Source: Anseranas semipalmata | Taxonomy: Eukaryota; Chordata; Aves; Anseriformes; Anseranatidae | Direction of reading: 5' to 3' | DNA length: 64,000 nucleotides | NCBI GenBank assembly: GCA_013399115.1 | Contig: VXAA01000904.1 | Coordinates: 1,006-65,005, forward strand | Part shown: positions 27,113-38,761 of the stretch, piece after piece | Layout of the letters: each line of letters begins with the position of its first letter | Position numbering within the stretch: the stretch's first letter is position 1 | Notes under the pieces: generated by a model | What the model saw: the letters and a program-made list of their open reading frames with translations, nothing else | Told to the model about the DNA's origin: nothing | Database searches by the model: none | Position numbers and translations under genes: made by a program

Positions 27113-27141
27113 TTTTTTGTTTTTTTTTTTTTTTTTTTCAG
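27113..27141 (+). other. Long poly-T ending in CAG (acceptor-like)
   Basis: A T-tract of about 26 bases with one G ends in TTTCAG, an ideal polypyrimidine tract and acceptor. Downstream from 27,142 a frame ATG ATG GAA AGC AAC stays open for 27 codons to TGA, but no donor site or protein family is apparent. With poly-A only about 70 bases upstream, T- and A-runs could also be ends of old retroelements or chance. Confidence 0.3.
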
Positions 27142-27302
27142 ATGATGGAAAGCAACAGTTTTCAACAATTCACACCAAAATATATACAGGGAGCACTTGT
27201 TGAAAGTTGTTGGGTGTGGGATTGAAAAGGAAAAGGAAGAAGTTTATTCTATATTTCATTATTTGTTAACCCTAGAAAACTCAAAGTAAATAGATACATA
27301 GT

Positions 27303-27346
27303 TAGGAAGTCTCTTCCAACCTAAATGATTCTGAGATTCTGAGATA
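27303..27346 (+). mobile_element. CR1 LINE extreme 3' tail
   Basis: The sequence AGGAAGTCTCTTCCAACCTA followed by AATGATTCTGAGATTCTGAG is the last part of the CR1 3' UTR with its 8-bp terminal repeats. No upstream body is recognisable, so this is a severely 5'-truncated copy. Confidence 0.75.
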
Positions 27347-28832
27347 AATAAAACTCAATATAACTTATCTATTGGACTGCTAATGCAACCTTTTTCTTCC
27401 TAAGGATGAAAAATTGAAGAAGCATAAGAAGCTTTCTTAACTCAATGAACATATTTAAGAATAGCACGTATAGCTCCTGTACTTACACCCAGACAGAATT
27501 TTCTGAGTCATCTTAACAGCATCTCTTGTGCTTGCTATCAGTTACTAAACCAGTTTAAGGAGGTGGTTTGTTTTCAGATAAAACTATGTTCTTGGAAAAT
27601 CATGTCTGCAATGATTTTTTTTTTCTCATACGCTGTCATATTCTGCAGGCTTGTCTTTGTCTTTTGATACATAGCTCAGTTCCTTATTTATTCTTTTTTT
27701 CATGAACTAGCATTTATTGATCGCTGGGATGGTCATTTCTGGCAGATTTTATTGTACTTTCTTTGCTTCTTGTCAGTAATGTTCTAACGTAATTACTTTC
27801 AAGATGTCTCTTTATTTTTAACTTCATTATCACCTTGTGAAGCAAAGAGTATCTAAATCTACACCCTGCTGTTTAATGTTTAGTTTCCTGGAAACAATAT
27901 TTCATGATGTACTGAAAGGCTTAGTATGGCTTGATCTGTCTCTAAATTGTTAATAATATTCTATTGGAAATCTATACTTTACTGAAGTCACTGTATTACA
28001 GATACGAAGTTTTGATAATGACATATGAAGTCTTGGAGATTTGGGGAAAAATGCAAGTAAATGCAGTATTGGGAATGATATGAATGATTTCCCTTTGGGA
28101 AAAAAGGAAAGGGAGATATCCCATTGGCAGATATCAGAATGCATTTCTAACTGAGCTACCATCCTTCTCCAAAACTCTGAGACAGGCACAATATTCTGGG
28201 ACTGACCTGTGTTTTATAAAGGCTCCAGAATTATTTTGAAAGTGACACTACTACGGAGTTAAATCAGCAAAATGTTGCTGATATACCTTCTCTGGTATCA
28301 TCTCATCTCCTGGAGACATATAACAGAAGGACCTGTGTGACTTTTGTTTCATGGGGTTCTGCATTTGCTCGGTAGTTAAAATTTAAAAGTGCAGCTCCCC
28401 AGAATGTGAAGTAAACTCTGCTGTTTTACATATGGTATGTACTAAACAATTTTGTCCATGTAGTCTGGTTACACATATTTAATATTCATTAAATCAAAAC
28501 CACCATGAACTGGTGACCGTAGGACTTCTGGCCTCTTAAGTGATGGCATCTTAAACAAGGCATCTTAAGCTACCCCTGATATGAGACCTGTTTGTTTAGG
28601 CACAGAGGGATAAAGTCACCTGCCAGAAGGGATTTGTAAGTGTATTACAAAGAATGTGTATTTTTTTCCTGCTTAAATACATACTAGAGCAGAAAGAAGC
28701 AAAAGAAGAAAGTATCAGGCACTGCTTATGAATATTGAAATGTCCCGTCTTTGAATAAGCAAGACAAAAAGCATGTTCCTGATACATAATATCCTGGTAC
28801 TTCTGCCTGTTCATAAGACTTCATAAGCCGCT
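27347..28832. other. Stretch without recognised genes
   Basis: AT-rich sequence with only short chance ORFs (79 codons or fewer). No repeat body recognised. Confidence 0.55.
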
Positions 28833-28839
28833 GTACCAA

Positions 28840-29023
28840 ATGTGGTCAGGCATTGGAACGAGCTGCCCAGGGAGGTGGTGGAGTCACCATCCCTGGAGGT
28901 ATTTAAGAGATGTGTGGATGTAGTGCTTAGCGACAGGCTTTAGTGGTGGACTTAGTAGTGTTACGCGATGGTAGGACTTGATGTACTTAAGGGTCTTTTC
29001 CAACCTAAATGATTGATTTTATA
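28840..29023 (+). mobile_element. CR1 LINE 3' fragment, sense
   Basis: GGCATTGGAACGAGCTGCCC, AGGGAGGTGGTGGAGTCACC and ATCCCTGGAGGTATTTAAGA are followed by GGTCTTTTCCAACCTAAATG. These are successive landmarks of the avian CR1 3' region in the sense orientation. The copy ends in a weak GATTGATTTTAT instead of clean ATTCTATG repeats, which fits moderate divergence. Confidence 0.93.
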
Positions 29024-29519
29024 ATTTCTAACCAGTCAGCTCTAACAAGACTCAAACGTTATGTCTTGATGTACAAAGTAATGTGGGAGACCTGTGGCTT
29101 CCCATGGCTCTGATCAGAACAACAAGAAAATTTTACTGGATTTTTACTCTTTGAAACAAAATATCTGTACAAGGGAAATCTCTTGGAGGAACGTAAAATC
29201 TGGCTTGCAGCTCTGACTAGGCAACTGTTTGTTTTATCAACTTCCTCTCAATAATTGAGCATTATAAATGCTTCATGCAAATACATTTTCCACCTCTGTT
29301 TTTCAGGAAAGAAGAATCCTCTTCACTATATTCTTTTGTATTGAATACTTAAAAAGATAAAGTGAAAACCAAAATGAATTTCTGTATACGAGATACACCG
29401 AAAAGGTTAAAAGTCTCTATATCCTTTTCAGAGCTCTTGAAATTTGAGCGTTCATGTTCACCACCATTTAAAGGCTGAAAGATGTAGGGTTGTTTAGAGT
29501 AAAGAAGACATGACAATAG

Positions 29520-29812
29520 TTTTCACATATTTAAAGGCTGCAGCTAAGAGGAAAGTAATAAACTTGCCCATGCTGGACAAGAAAAGCAGCATAGTCTGGA
29601 ATTGCAGAGAAGCAGACTGAGCTTAGACATTAGCACAAACTAAAAATAAGAAGAGTGAAGCACTGCCTATGGAAACTGTGAAATTTCCATCACTGAAGAT
29701 ATTTGAAAGTGAGATATATGACTCTGCTGTGTGGAATCGGGAATAGTCTAGATGACCTCTTGGTGTCCCTTTCACTTCCATTTTTCACCAATTTTATGAT
29801 TTCACAACATGA
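29520..29812 (+). mobile_element. Old, diverged CR1 LINE copy, sense
   Basis: Landmarks of the CR1 3' region appear in the right order but degraded. TATTTAAAGGCTGCAGCTAA is followed by a 'GACAAGAAAAGCAGCATAG' piece (normally about a species switch to GGACAAGAAGTAATGGGC), then TTAGACATTAGCACAAAC, then AGAGTGAAGCACTGCCTATG, then AATTTCCATCACTGAAGATA. It ends at TCTAGATGACCTCTTGGTGT and TTTTATGATTTCACA. The greater divergence and small deletions compared with the copies at 41,195 and 61,608 suggest an older insertion. Confidence 0.75.
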
Positions 29813-31065
29813 ATGTTTTGGGATGTACTATTTACTAATACTTAGTCTGAGGGAGCTGATACTGTTTCAGGACTGAAAAGTCTAGCAATTAAAAACCTGG
29901 GTATTGTGTCTGGGTAGCATGAAATAGTTATATTCTGCTTCCTTAGAGACAACTTTAAAGCAACATCTCCCGAGTGCTTTTGATTTCTATGCATTGCACT
30001 GTAATGTTTTTAACATGATTCTAATTAATGAAGTTCAGCTTAAAAAATTGAGTTCATTTTCACCTGCTTGATATTTACCTCCATTCTGCCATAGTGCTGT
30101 AGAATATTTGAAGCTAATAAGTTGGTTGAAGGCAGTGAGGCCAAATTCAAAGTATCTAGCCCATTTGCTAGCTCCTCCCCCTGATGCACACAGATAAGAG
30201 ATTACATCCCTGCTGACAATTTTTTTGAATTGTGTTAATGAAGCACATCGTGGATGTTTCTGTAGAAATCAATTTTGTCCTCAAACCCCTTGATAATTCC
30301 ACTTACTGGGATTTTACCAAACACTCTAAGTGCTTTCCATAGCCAAGGCTTCTGCAGTTAAATTATAAAAGACAGCAGCATATTAGGAAGAAATCTAGAT
30401 AATTGTGCATAGTGTGGATTTCATGCTCATCAATTCCCCGTGACAGCTGATCTTCAAAGGTATGACTGTCTCTAATGCTTACTAGCTGTTGATTTTGGTA
30501 CTGTCAGGCTTCTGGAATAAAAGATATTTAGCCTTAGTCAGAAAATGGCAGGAGACTGGATAAACTGTCTGTAGAGGCAAACTGTCTGTGGAGTGAGCTG
30601 TGGTACTCTGGAGAAAGTATTTTTGTGGGTGAAGCCCTGAACTGATCTGCAAGACACCTGGCTGGAGTTTAAGACCACACTTGGTTTGCTGCATGATTTC
30701 CTATGTGAACTTTGGGGTATATTTGAAAATCACAGTGCAATGCAGAGATAATGAATTAGCACTGATCAAGCTATTCTGTGTGCCAGAAACAGGACAGCTA
30801 CACGACCGCTGTGCTGCTATAAGCTGTCCCTCAGCAAAGTCAGTTTTTGCACCCTGCGATAGCAGTGCAGAGGCAGCTCTGCTAACACTAAGCTAAGTGT
30901 AGCTGCCTGAGAAGCCAACTGAATGAGCGGGGTCAGGGTTCTGTGATGCTGTGACTTTTCTTTCTGTCCAGAAGCTAGATCTGTTACTACTGATTAGATA
31001 CTTTACTTGTTTAGTGGAAAAGCATGCCTGCTCCGTCTTCCAGTTCTTTGCCCTGATCGTGTATT

Positions 31066-31091
31066 GCTTGAACTCCCTTTGGAGTTCAAGC
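31066..31091. repeat. Perfect inverted repeat, 11-bp arms, 4-base spacer
   Basis: The arms GCTTGAACTCC and GGAGTTCAAGC are exact reverse complements separated by CTTT. Transcribed from either strand it would form a tight stem with a tetraloop. No T-run follows, pairing does not extend into the flanks, and it lies in no recognised gene. It could be a protein-binding dyad, a small RNA structure or a chance palindrome. Confidence 0.9.
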
Positions 31092-32482
31092 CTACAGACT
31101 TCAGCCTGAGAAGCAGTTCAGCCTTTGGCTTCTTCCCAATAGTCCTGCCTGGAAAGCAACGCTTAGAGGTTTGAGTGGAGAGGGCGCAACTTTTACTCCC
31201 TGTGAGTCACAGACTGAGATTTTCCTGTGGCTGTAAGATGCATAGCTCAGAGACCTGAGGGCAGAGGGAGCTCTGGGAGTGTTTCCGAGGGAAGGGGCTC
31301 CTCACTTTTTCTCACACACTTTGCTGTGAGAAGAGATAGACTGAATATGCAGCTGGAAGGCATGCTTTCTCATTGCTCTTTGCACCAGAAGCTCATGCTG
31401 GTTTGTTTCTTCACATAGTCAGGGGTTTGAGTAAGCCTTCACCCCTTGTGCTCATTGCTCCTGATTAAAGGATGTAGTTTTGGCCTGGGAACCTTTTTTT
31501 TTGCTAAGCAGAATATTGATTCCTAGAAAGAAAAAGGAAATTGACTGATCCTCAGGACCAAAAAAATTTCTTTTCTGTGAACACAATCCTGCTGCATTAA
31601 GAAATGTCAGTCACATCAACAGTGTGAAAGTACCCTGGAAATTGTGACATATCCCACTGTGAAGCTATGGGGAAGCTGTAACATCTCATACTCAAGGGAG
31701 AAAGGTGGTTAAAGAAATGGCTGTTATAATTTATAGCCAAGGATTTAAGCAAATGAAAGGTCGTTTCAAACAATTCTTCTTCATAACATTCTGGCCACAT
31801 GAATGGTGGACAGTGCATATGGGATAGACTGGCTCAGTGAAATGGAAATCATAACAGTTGTTTAACAAGGAAGCAGGTTCCCATAACCTCATTTTCAGAG
31901 GAAGCATTCCAGTTAAATGGTAAAAAATACGAGTATGGATATCTATAGACTATTCATTGATCTCTGCAAACAGCTACAACGTGGGGTTGGAGGGCCCAAA
32001 GATGCATATGAGATATCAGCTATAAAATTGCTGCATAGAGGCAGTTTGTGTGGTGCTTGAGACATGTTCCTCTTTATATCAGTCAAGGAATCATTAATAG
32101 AAACTAGATGAGAGTAAAGCTCCTGAATTAACTGATCACTTTTATACTATGTCTGATCTCTGCTACTATTTCTTTTTCTCTAATTTTCAAGTAATGCTAG
32201 TTATATCTGGCAAAACTGATCTGACAATGGTTTCTATTTACAGCTGGTAGCAAGGGTACTTCTTTTCTGAGGCATACCCGTACTGATTTTGGCCAGTATG
32301 TTGACCATGACAGCAATCTTGCCTGGAAAACTGAGGACCTTATTTGGAAAACTAATAGTGGATGGAATGGAATGTAAGCAAATAAATATATGCTGTAGTC
32401 AAACAACACATTTATTGTACTCTGCATCTGTCTTAGTATTTGTTTCTAATCACTTCTGTGACTCAGCTGTAATCTCTATATC

Positions 32483-32513
32483 CACACACACTTGTAGACA
32501 CACAGACACACAG
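32483..32513. repeat. CA/CACAGA-rich tract
   Basis: Short imperfect repeats of ACACAC and ACACAGAC type. A small slippage-prone tract with no gene context. Confidence 0.75.
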
Positions 32514-33886
32514 AGATGCATTCAAACTGCTGGTCTCCAGTAGTCCCAGTGACCTTGCTTGCAAGAAATTATAAATCATTATGCTCTGATGTAGAGAAAT
32601 ATCTGATACTTGCTTGCATGCTTCAGTCTCTGATCTGTAAAATGTGTTGCTTTCCACTGGGTTTGTCCCTCGAGGAACATGGGACTGCCTTTAATGTTCT
32701 TTTGCTGTGTAAAGAGAGCCAGCTCAGGGCTGTGCTGTTCTTGAACTCCGGTGAAAGTGAGGCTGTGGAATAGCAAACATGAGTCTTCTCTCTTTGTGAT
32801 GACTGCCTTGTGCAATCCAAAAATTAATATTCACCTTGTGTCTTTTGTAAGAATCACAAGTTAATTAGTCAATGCATAATTCAGAGAGTTAATTTTCAAG
32901 TTCTGAAAAACACGCATTTTCTGCTGTAGAGCCTCATAGGTACGTTTAGGCATAGAGTATCTTCCCTGGGCACATACAGATGTGAAAGCTATAGTCTGTT
33001 CTGCAGTGACAACAGCCTTCCACAAGGCCAGCTCCTTACCCCCTGCTAATGGACAAGCCCCAGTCAGGAAATGCTGCTGACAGAGACAGCTAAATGTCCT
33101 GATAATATGGCTTGTGATTATAAAAATGTATCTGGGATTCTTCCTGTAAATATGAGATGTTCTGGCATGTGAGTGAGGGAAAAGAAAGCATGAATAAGTA
33201 GGAATAAATATCTCTGAAGTGCTTGCCCCTTTCCAAAGTCTTTACTATGGAAATATTTGTGATTCCACACAGTATGTGATCCCTTTCCCCTATGTCCAAT
33301 GGGACCTGTCCAACAATCTGATCTTGTTCACAGTGTCTCTGTACTCATTTTCAGCTTCTTGTAGCCTATTTTGTGTTAATAAAACGCGCGTCTCAAAGCA
33401 CCAGCTCGACCTGTGATTGCTTTTCAGACAAGATGTATGTTCTATCAAAAAGAAATGGTGGTTTCCAGGTAAAGAAAGGTAGGTAAAGGAAGGAGGTAAA
33501 GGGAGACTAAATAACATCAGTGGTTGTCTGCTAGATGCTTCTACACGGGCCTTTTATCCACGCCAAGCCCTATGCACATTTCTCATCAGCTCTGATTTGT
33601 AACTTGCAGTAACAAGCCTATGTTTGTGTAACTAAACACAGCACCCAGTAAAGCTTCCAAGCCATTGTACCTGGAACCTTTTGAAATCTGCTTAATACAA
33701 AATGACCCACCTCTCTCTGCAGCTGTTGTGTCACTAACTTTCCATTACTTTCTTTGAAAGATGTAGCTGCCTGTACCGTACCTCTGCAAGACAGCGTGGT
33801 CTGAGGACAATGTGAGGATCAGGAGGTTACTTTTGTACAACTCAATGGCATTGCCTGGCCAGTCTCTGACTTTGTGGTTAATGTAT

Positions 33887-33906
33887 ATACATACATATGT
33901 ATGTAT
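33887..33906. repeat. 20-bp perfect palindrome of ATAC/GTAT units
   Basis: The 20-mer ATACATACATATGTATGTAT equals its own reverse complement. It arises where a short (ATAC)n run meets (GTAT)n. Such AT palindromes can extrude cruciforms and are unstable. Confidence 0.9.
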
Positions 33907-36209
33907 TTAAGGGTTGGTCCTGTCTTCCATCCTCCTCCTGTATTTTACAGTCTACTGCAATGACATTTGTGGTTCTTGCCTTCAGTTTCACAGCTGATGA
34001 ACTCAACAGGTTTCTCTGTCAGGTAAGCCAGCTGGTTGCATGAGATGAAGCTAACCAATTTTCAACCACAGCAGTGAACCACACCAGACATTGTGCCTTC
34101 ATTCTTTCTCAGATTTGGAATATAAACTCTCATATCATCTGTGTGGATATATCTAGTCAGTAGTTTTGGTTGATAACTTGAGGGCAGAGAAAATGAATGC
34201 ACAGCACTTTGATATTTTCAGGCAATATTTGTGGAGAAACTAGAGAAAGCTGAGTGAGTTTTTATTGTTAATCTCCAAGCAGGGACAAATTACTTGGGAA
34301 AACCCAGCCAAAATAATGATGGATCCTTGTTTTTGTAAATCTTAGCAAAAGATGTGAAATGAAGGCATCCAGACAAATCATGAAGTACAACATCCAGCAA
34401 AGACAGTCCTCCACCACAGACCACAGTCCTTTTAAGACTAGCAGGACAGTCTACACTTTAGGCTGAAGTGTCGGAAAATGAACTATTCAGTGACAGTAAA
34501 TGAGATGAAGTGGTACAGATTTGTCAGCTTCCATGTCACAATCCTTGTTTCTAACTAATGTTGAGTTTCTTTTCCTGTGTAAGCACAGTTTTAAGGTCTC
34601 TTGCTGGGTGCTTGCTTATTTCTTTATATTCAGAAAAGACACTGCAATGCCTCCTAGCTCATATTTGGCTGCCATTTGGAAATATTTCTGCTTCACTGAG
34701 CTGTTTTATCTGTATTCATCATTGTTTCAAAGTCCTTTTTCTCTTTGTTTATTCATATTGTTAGCATATTTTTACATCTGAAAAACATCAAACAATTACT
34801 GTGTGGAGTTCAGGGTATGATTTCTGTGATTTAGAAATGGCCTCCTTCCTTAGCGCATTGCAATACACTATTTGTCCTTGGTTTTGAAGCATTAGCCAAC
34901 TGGTAGTTTGGCAGCCCCTGTACTGTATTTCTAGTTGGGTGGTAGCGTAACGGCCCTGATATAATTTTCAAGCTTCCCAACAGTTACTAACTCAAATTTT
35001 CTCTCTTGAGTGTGGAAATAACTAATCCAGGTTGTGAGTAAATGCAATTTTCATTAAACAAATAAGGGGCTGGTCCACCCTTCATACTCCTGTAAACAGA
35101 AGCCTGGAAAGGGCTATAACTGCTTCACATCTGCAACATTCCTATATGAGATTTTGAAAAGCTTTTCAACTGGTAATTACAAATATTATAGCAACTATAG
35201 CAAAATTTTTATGCTCTAATCCACCTCTTAAGAGAAACCCACCATGGTCATGTCTGGCTCGGCTGAGCAAATGTGTCTATCATCATAACCACAATTCATT
35301 CTTTTACCACATGCAGAAGGGTTCCAAATTTAATGAGCCGCTCAGATTTTCATCATTCTGTCTTACTAAAACCTGTAATCTGATCGGTAGTTGTAATAAA
35401 GCAGCAGAGGGTGTTTTTGTTTGATCTTGTGGGGTTTTGCTTGTTGTTTTTTTGTGTTACATATGTAACTCCACACTGCTCAAGGCATAGCTCTTCTGTT
35501 TTCTTTTTATATGGTTGAAGTATACCTAGACTGACTGTCTGTGCAGAGTGATATTTCTACCTTGTAGGACATTCACTAATCATGTCTTTGCAGAAGTTGT
35601 ATGTGAAGCTTCCTCTCTCAGGTTATATGTATTCCCTCACCTCCTCTTACTCTTTTTTCAGAGACTTTATAGTTAACTCTATATGAACTGTATTTCCTAT
35701 CTGCCTCTTTTAAAACATTCCTTCTTACTTCTATGTTCAGTCGTTATTTTATAGTTTTATTATGTTCTGTTCAGTAGGAGATATTTTGTAAATATTACAG
35801 AGGGTGAAAAAGTACAGCTGCATTAATATCTAGTAATGATATGCATAATTGTGAAATGGTATGTGTCAAAAATCAGGAAGCAAATTCCACAAGCAGAACT
35901 CTATTAACAACAATTTTTTTCAAGACTAGTAACAAGTTTTGCTGGTCTAGTCACAAGTCATCGCTATATGACTGTACAACACGTTGTTTGCTGTTGTAAT
36001 TGCCTTTTTCCGTATTGCAATGAGTTTAATGTAGGAAGGTATGACCCTATGGAAATTATTATTGCTGTTTGTGGATTAATTATGCAGTATAAAATCAAGG
36101 TAGAATGGAAAACAGGACATGGAGAAACACTGGGATTTTGTAAGAAAGACACTAAGGAGGGATGATGACAAAAATATTAATAATGATGGGAATTTCTTTG
36201 TTTCTACAG

Positions 36210-36318
36210 AGCACTGAAACTTGTGGAAGACGCTGCTGCCCGAAACTATTCCCAAGAAGTCAAAAAAGGATTCAGAATTAATATAGATTATTGGAAAATC
36301 CTCATTTACGTGAAATAG
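36210..36318 (+). other. Candidate terminal coding exon (unverified)
   Basis: An acceptor-like TTTCTTTGTTTCTACAG ends at 36,209. After one base, a frame stays open for 35 codons and ends at TAG (36,316-36,318). It starts ALKLVEDAAARNYSQEVKKG and then contains INIDYWKILIYVK, which is hydrophilic first and hydrophobic near the end. The composition looks more protein-like than nearby chance frames. I cannot name a family, there is no matching upstream exon in the window, and the segment is short, so this may be coincidence or a decayed exon. Confidence 0.22.
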
Positions 36319-37439
36319 AATTAAACTAAGTATACATGAAAACGGTTAAGCATTGAGGTATAACCCAATGCAAAAGAAATAGAAAGAAATTTTAACAGTG
36401 GCCAGTCTGTTTATTAAAAATTATTAAAATTATCTTTTTCTTCTTTCATATTGTCCCCAAAGGACCTACTTCTCTTCAGGGATTCTTGGCTATACAGACA
36501 GATAGTTTTTTGTATAGTAGTATTGGAACTGGACAGTTTACTCTTCACCAAAACTGTCAGTGACAACATGTGTTCATGTCTTCATCTTGCAATGCTGTAT
36601 TAGTATGAGTTAAAAGAAAAAAGCCCATTTCTGCAAGCAGCTTTATTTTGGATGTTTGAAAGATTCCATTTTTTCTTTTCATATTTACTTTTTTTTTTTT
36701 TAATCTCCACAGAAATACAATTAGTAACAGCAAGTCCTAAAGAGGTCATTGACTGCTTAGCTTCAATAACATTCAGCTGTAGCAAGCCTCCACTCATCAT
36801 TTTCACAAAAAAATAACTGTCAAGAAGAAAATGCCTTATGGTGGAAAAAGGAGAAAAAGATTAGTGACTGACAACAGAGGACGTGTTAAGTATTAATGGA
36901 TGACATTTATACTCTCCTAATTAGGTAAGAGTCTTGCTTGCTCCAACAGCACTCATTCAGAAATACACTGTTTTAACACACTGACTCATCTTAAGACACA
37001 CAAGCCAGGTAAATGGCTCATCTTGATGCTGAGAAGGCTTATTTCATGGGGCTATAGTATCCTAACTGGCAATACTCACAGAAAATGAAGCAGCTCTTTT
37101 GAACCATCAATTAACTATTCCTCTTTTTACAAAGCGGTGCAGTTTTCCCCATCATCTGTTGTGAATGCATCTAAGGATATATTTCTCATAGTTTATGTTA
37201 TAAAAGATTCTCCTATTGCCAGCAAAGATTGAAATACTTGACCTAACTTCTGCCATCAGGTAGAATTCCTCCTTCACCATTTTTAATGCCAAAATCTAGC
37301 CAGAGGAGTTCAGTGAAGGAACAGGTATTTTTATTGTGTCTGAATTTGGCTCATAACACATTACAGTAATGTCCCCTGAAGAAATAGCTGGTGGAAAACT
37401 CCGAGCCTTTGTTCTGCTTTGCCGCTGTTCTACTTTTTG
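36319..37439. other. Stretch without recognised genes
   Basis: AT-rich sequence with a T-run near 36,690-36,701 and only a 68-codon chance ORF on the minus strand. Confidence 0.55.
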
Positions 37440-37815
37440 ACATTAAATTACTCAGGCAAGATGTTTCATTTGAATATCTATGGTATAAATTACCAGTGTT
37501 GTTCTTCCCTAGCATTTGCTTGACAAATTAATTACCAATACAGTTTTGTGCAGCCTGTGCATTTGCAAGGCTGTGTAAGGTGGCAGCTGAGGGTTCAGCT
37601 TGTGTAAATTAATTATAGGTGCAATTGACCTTGTGTGAAAGTGGCTGTGGCACACAAGATTAAGAGCCATGGTGTTAGGCTGTCACTGGGAAGCACCTGC
37701 TCTTTGTAATTCTGATTCAGTCAGTGTAATGAGTGGGATGGTGTCTAATGAGAGATTGTGGTATCTCACTCTGGGAAGTCGGAGAGCAAGAGAGGGGAAT
37801 TAATTTGGGAAGTGA
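37440..37815. promoter_or_regulatory. Candidate conserved noncoding element / enhancer
   Basis: This non-repetitive block has no long ORF. It is dense in motifs bound by developmental transcription factors: TAATTA homeodomain cores at 37,529-37,534 and 37,610-37,615, a CAGCTG E-box at 37,584-37,589, a GCATTTGCAAGG segment at about 37,559-37,570, and CAATTGACCTTG at about 37,622. This mix of AT-rich homeobox cores with intact unique sequence is typical of vertebrate conserved noncoding elements. Conservation itself cannot be seen from one sequence, so this is an inference. Confidence 0.35.
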
Positions 37816-38761
37816 CTGTACCTCAGGTGCATCCATTACCTGATGCAGATGTGTAGAAGGGACTATGATCCAACTTTATTCCCAAAGGGTGTGGAGTATA
37901 CTGCATTCTGGGGATGTTAAGACTGGCCTAACTCATCTGCTGTGGAGGATGGCAGTGCAGCATGGAGTTATGCTAACTTTCCACTCATGGGTGATATGCA
38001 CCAGTTGGTGGTACCCATGAAGCCTGTTAAGCTCCCCTGATATACCTGTCATGTAGGAAGAAGGAGTCTTTTGGTTTCATCATCTTCTGCTTATTCCTCA
38101 ACTGAAAGAATAATCTATGAGATCAGTTGTTTGCTACAGGAATGATTACGCACCTTGGGATGATTCTGATTTCAGGTAGGGAATAAATGACAGCATCAGA
38201 CACTTCTTAAAGAATAAGTAGCTTATAAAATTTCAGATATCCTTAGCAAAAATACACACCTAGTGCCTTAAAAAAAAACATTTTCTGAGTGTAGCAATGC
38301 CTTCTAAGTGTTACCTGGGGCAGAATTATAAATACAACCAACAAAATTATAGCATGCATAAGCTCTTACAGTGAGACCTGAACTGCTGAACACTGCTGAG
38401 GCAAAGTGCCAGTGGAATGCTGGGGTGGGGTGACACTTTATGGAAAACTTTGGAAAATTCTCTAGACTGGATTTGATTTCTAGCTTCATCAGCATAAATT
38501 GCAGTAAGTTTCCTGGAGACAACAGCAATGGTATCTTATTGGTAGTGAGATGAGAAGTAGAAACATCTTCGTGTATAAAGAAGTCCGGACAGTTTTTTTA
38601 TTCTTCCTTCTTGGACTGAGGAAGTTCTCTTCTCACCTCAGGCATTTTCCTTGTCAAATCTTCCTTCTGGCTTCTTCTTTATGGTCAAACGAGCACAACC
38701 CCAGTGTGACAAGGCTGAGTGTGGTGGGGTTCATGTTGACATTCATTGCAGAGAATTAACA
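37816..38761. other. Stretch without recognised genes
   Basis: No repeat or exon recognised. ORFs are 75 codons or fewer. Confidence 0.5.

Larger units (their letters stand above)
29813..36209. other. Stretch without recognised genes
   Basis: Contains the perfect inverted repeat at 31,066-31,091, a CA-rich tract at 32,483-32,513 and a 20-bp palindrome at 33,887-33,906. ORFs of up to 86 codons have no recognisable family. I see no CR1 or RNA gene. Confidence 0.55.

Noticed and set aside
26971..27225. 84-codon ORF with poly-lysine and unknown residues
   Set aside because: It reads through poly-A and the N gap and then through poly-T as poly-Phe.
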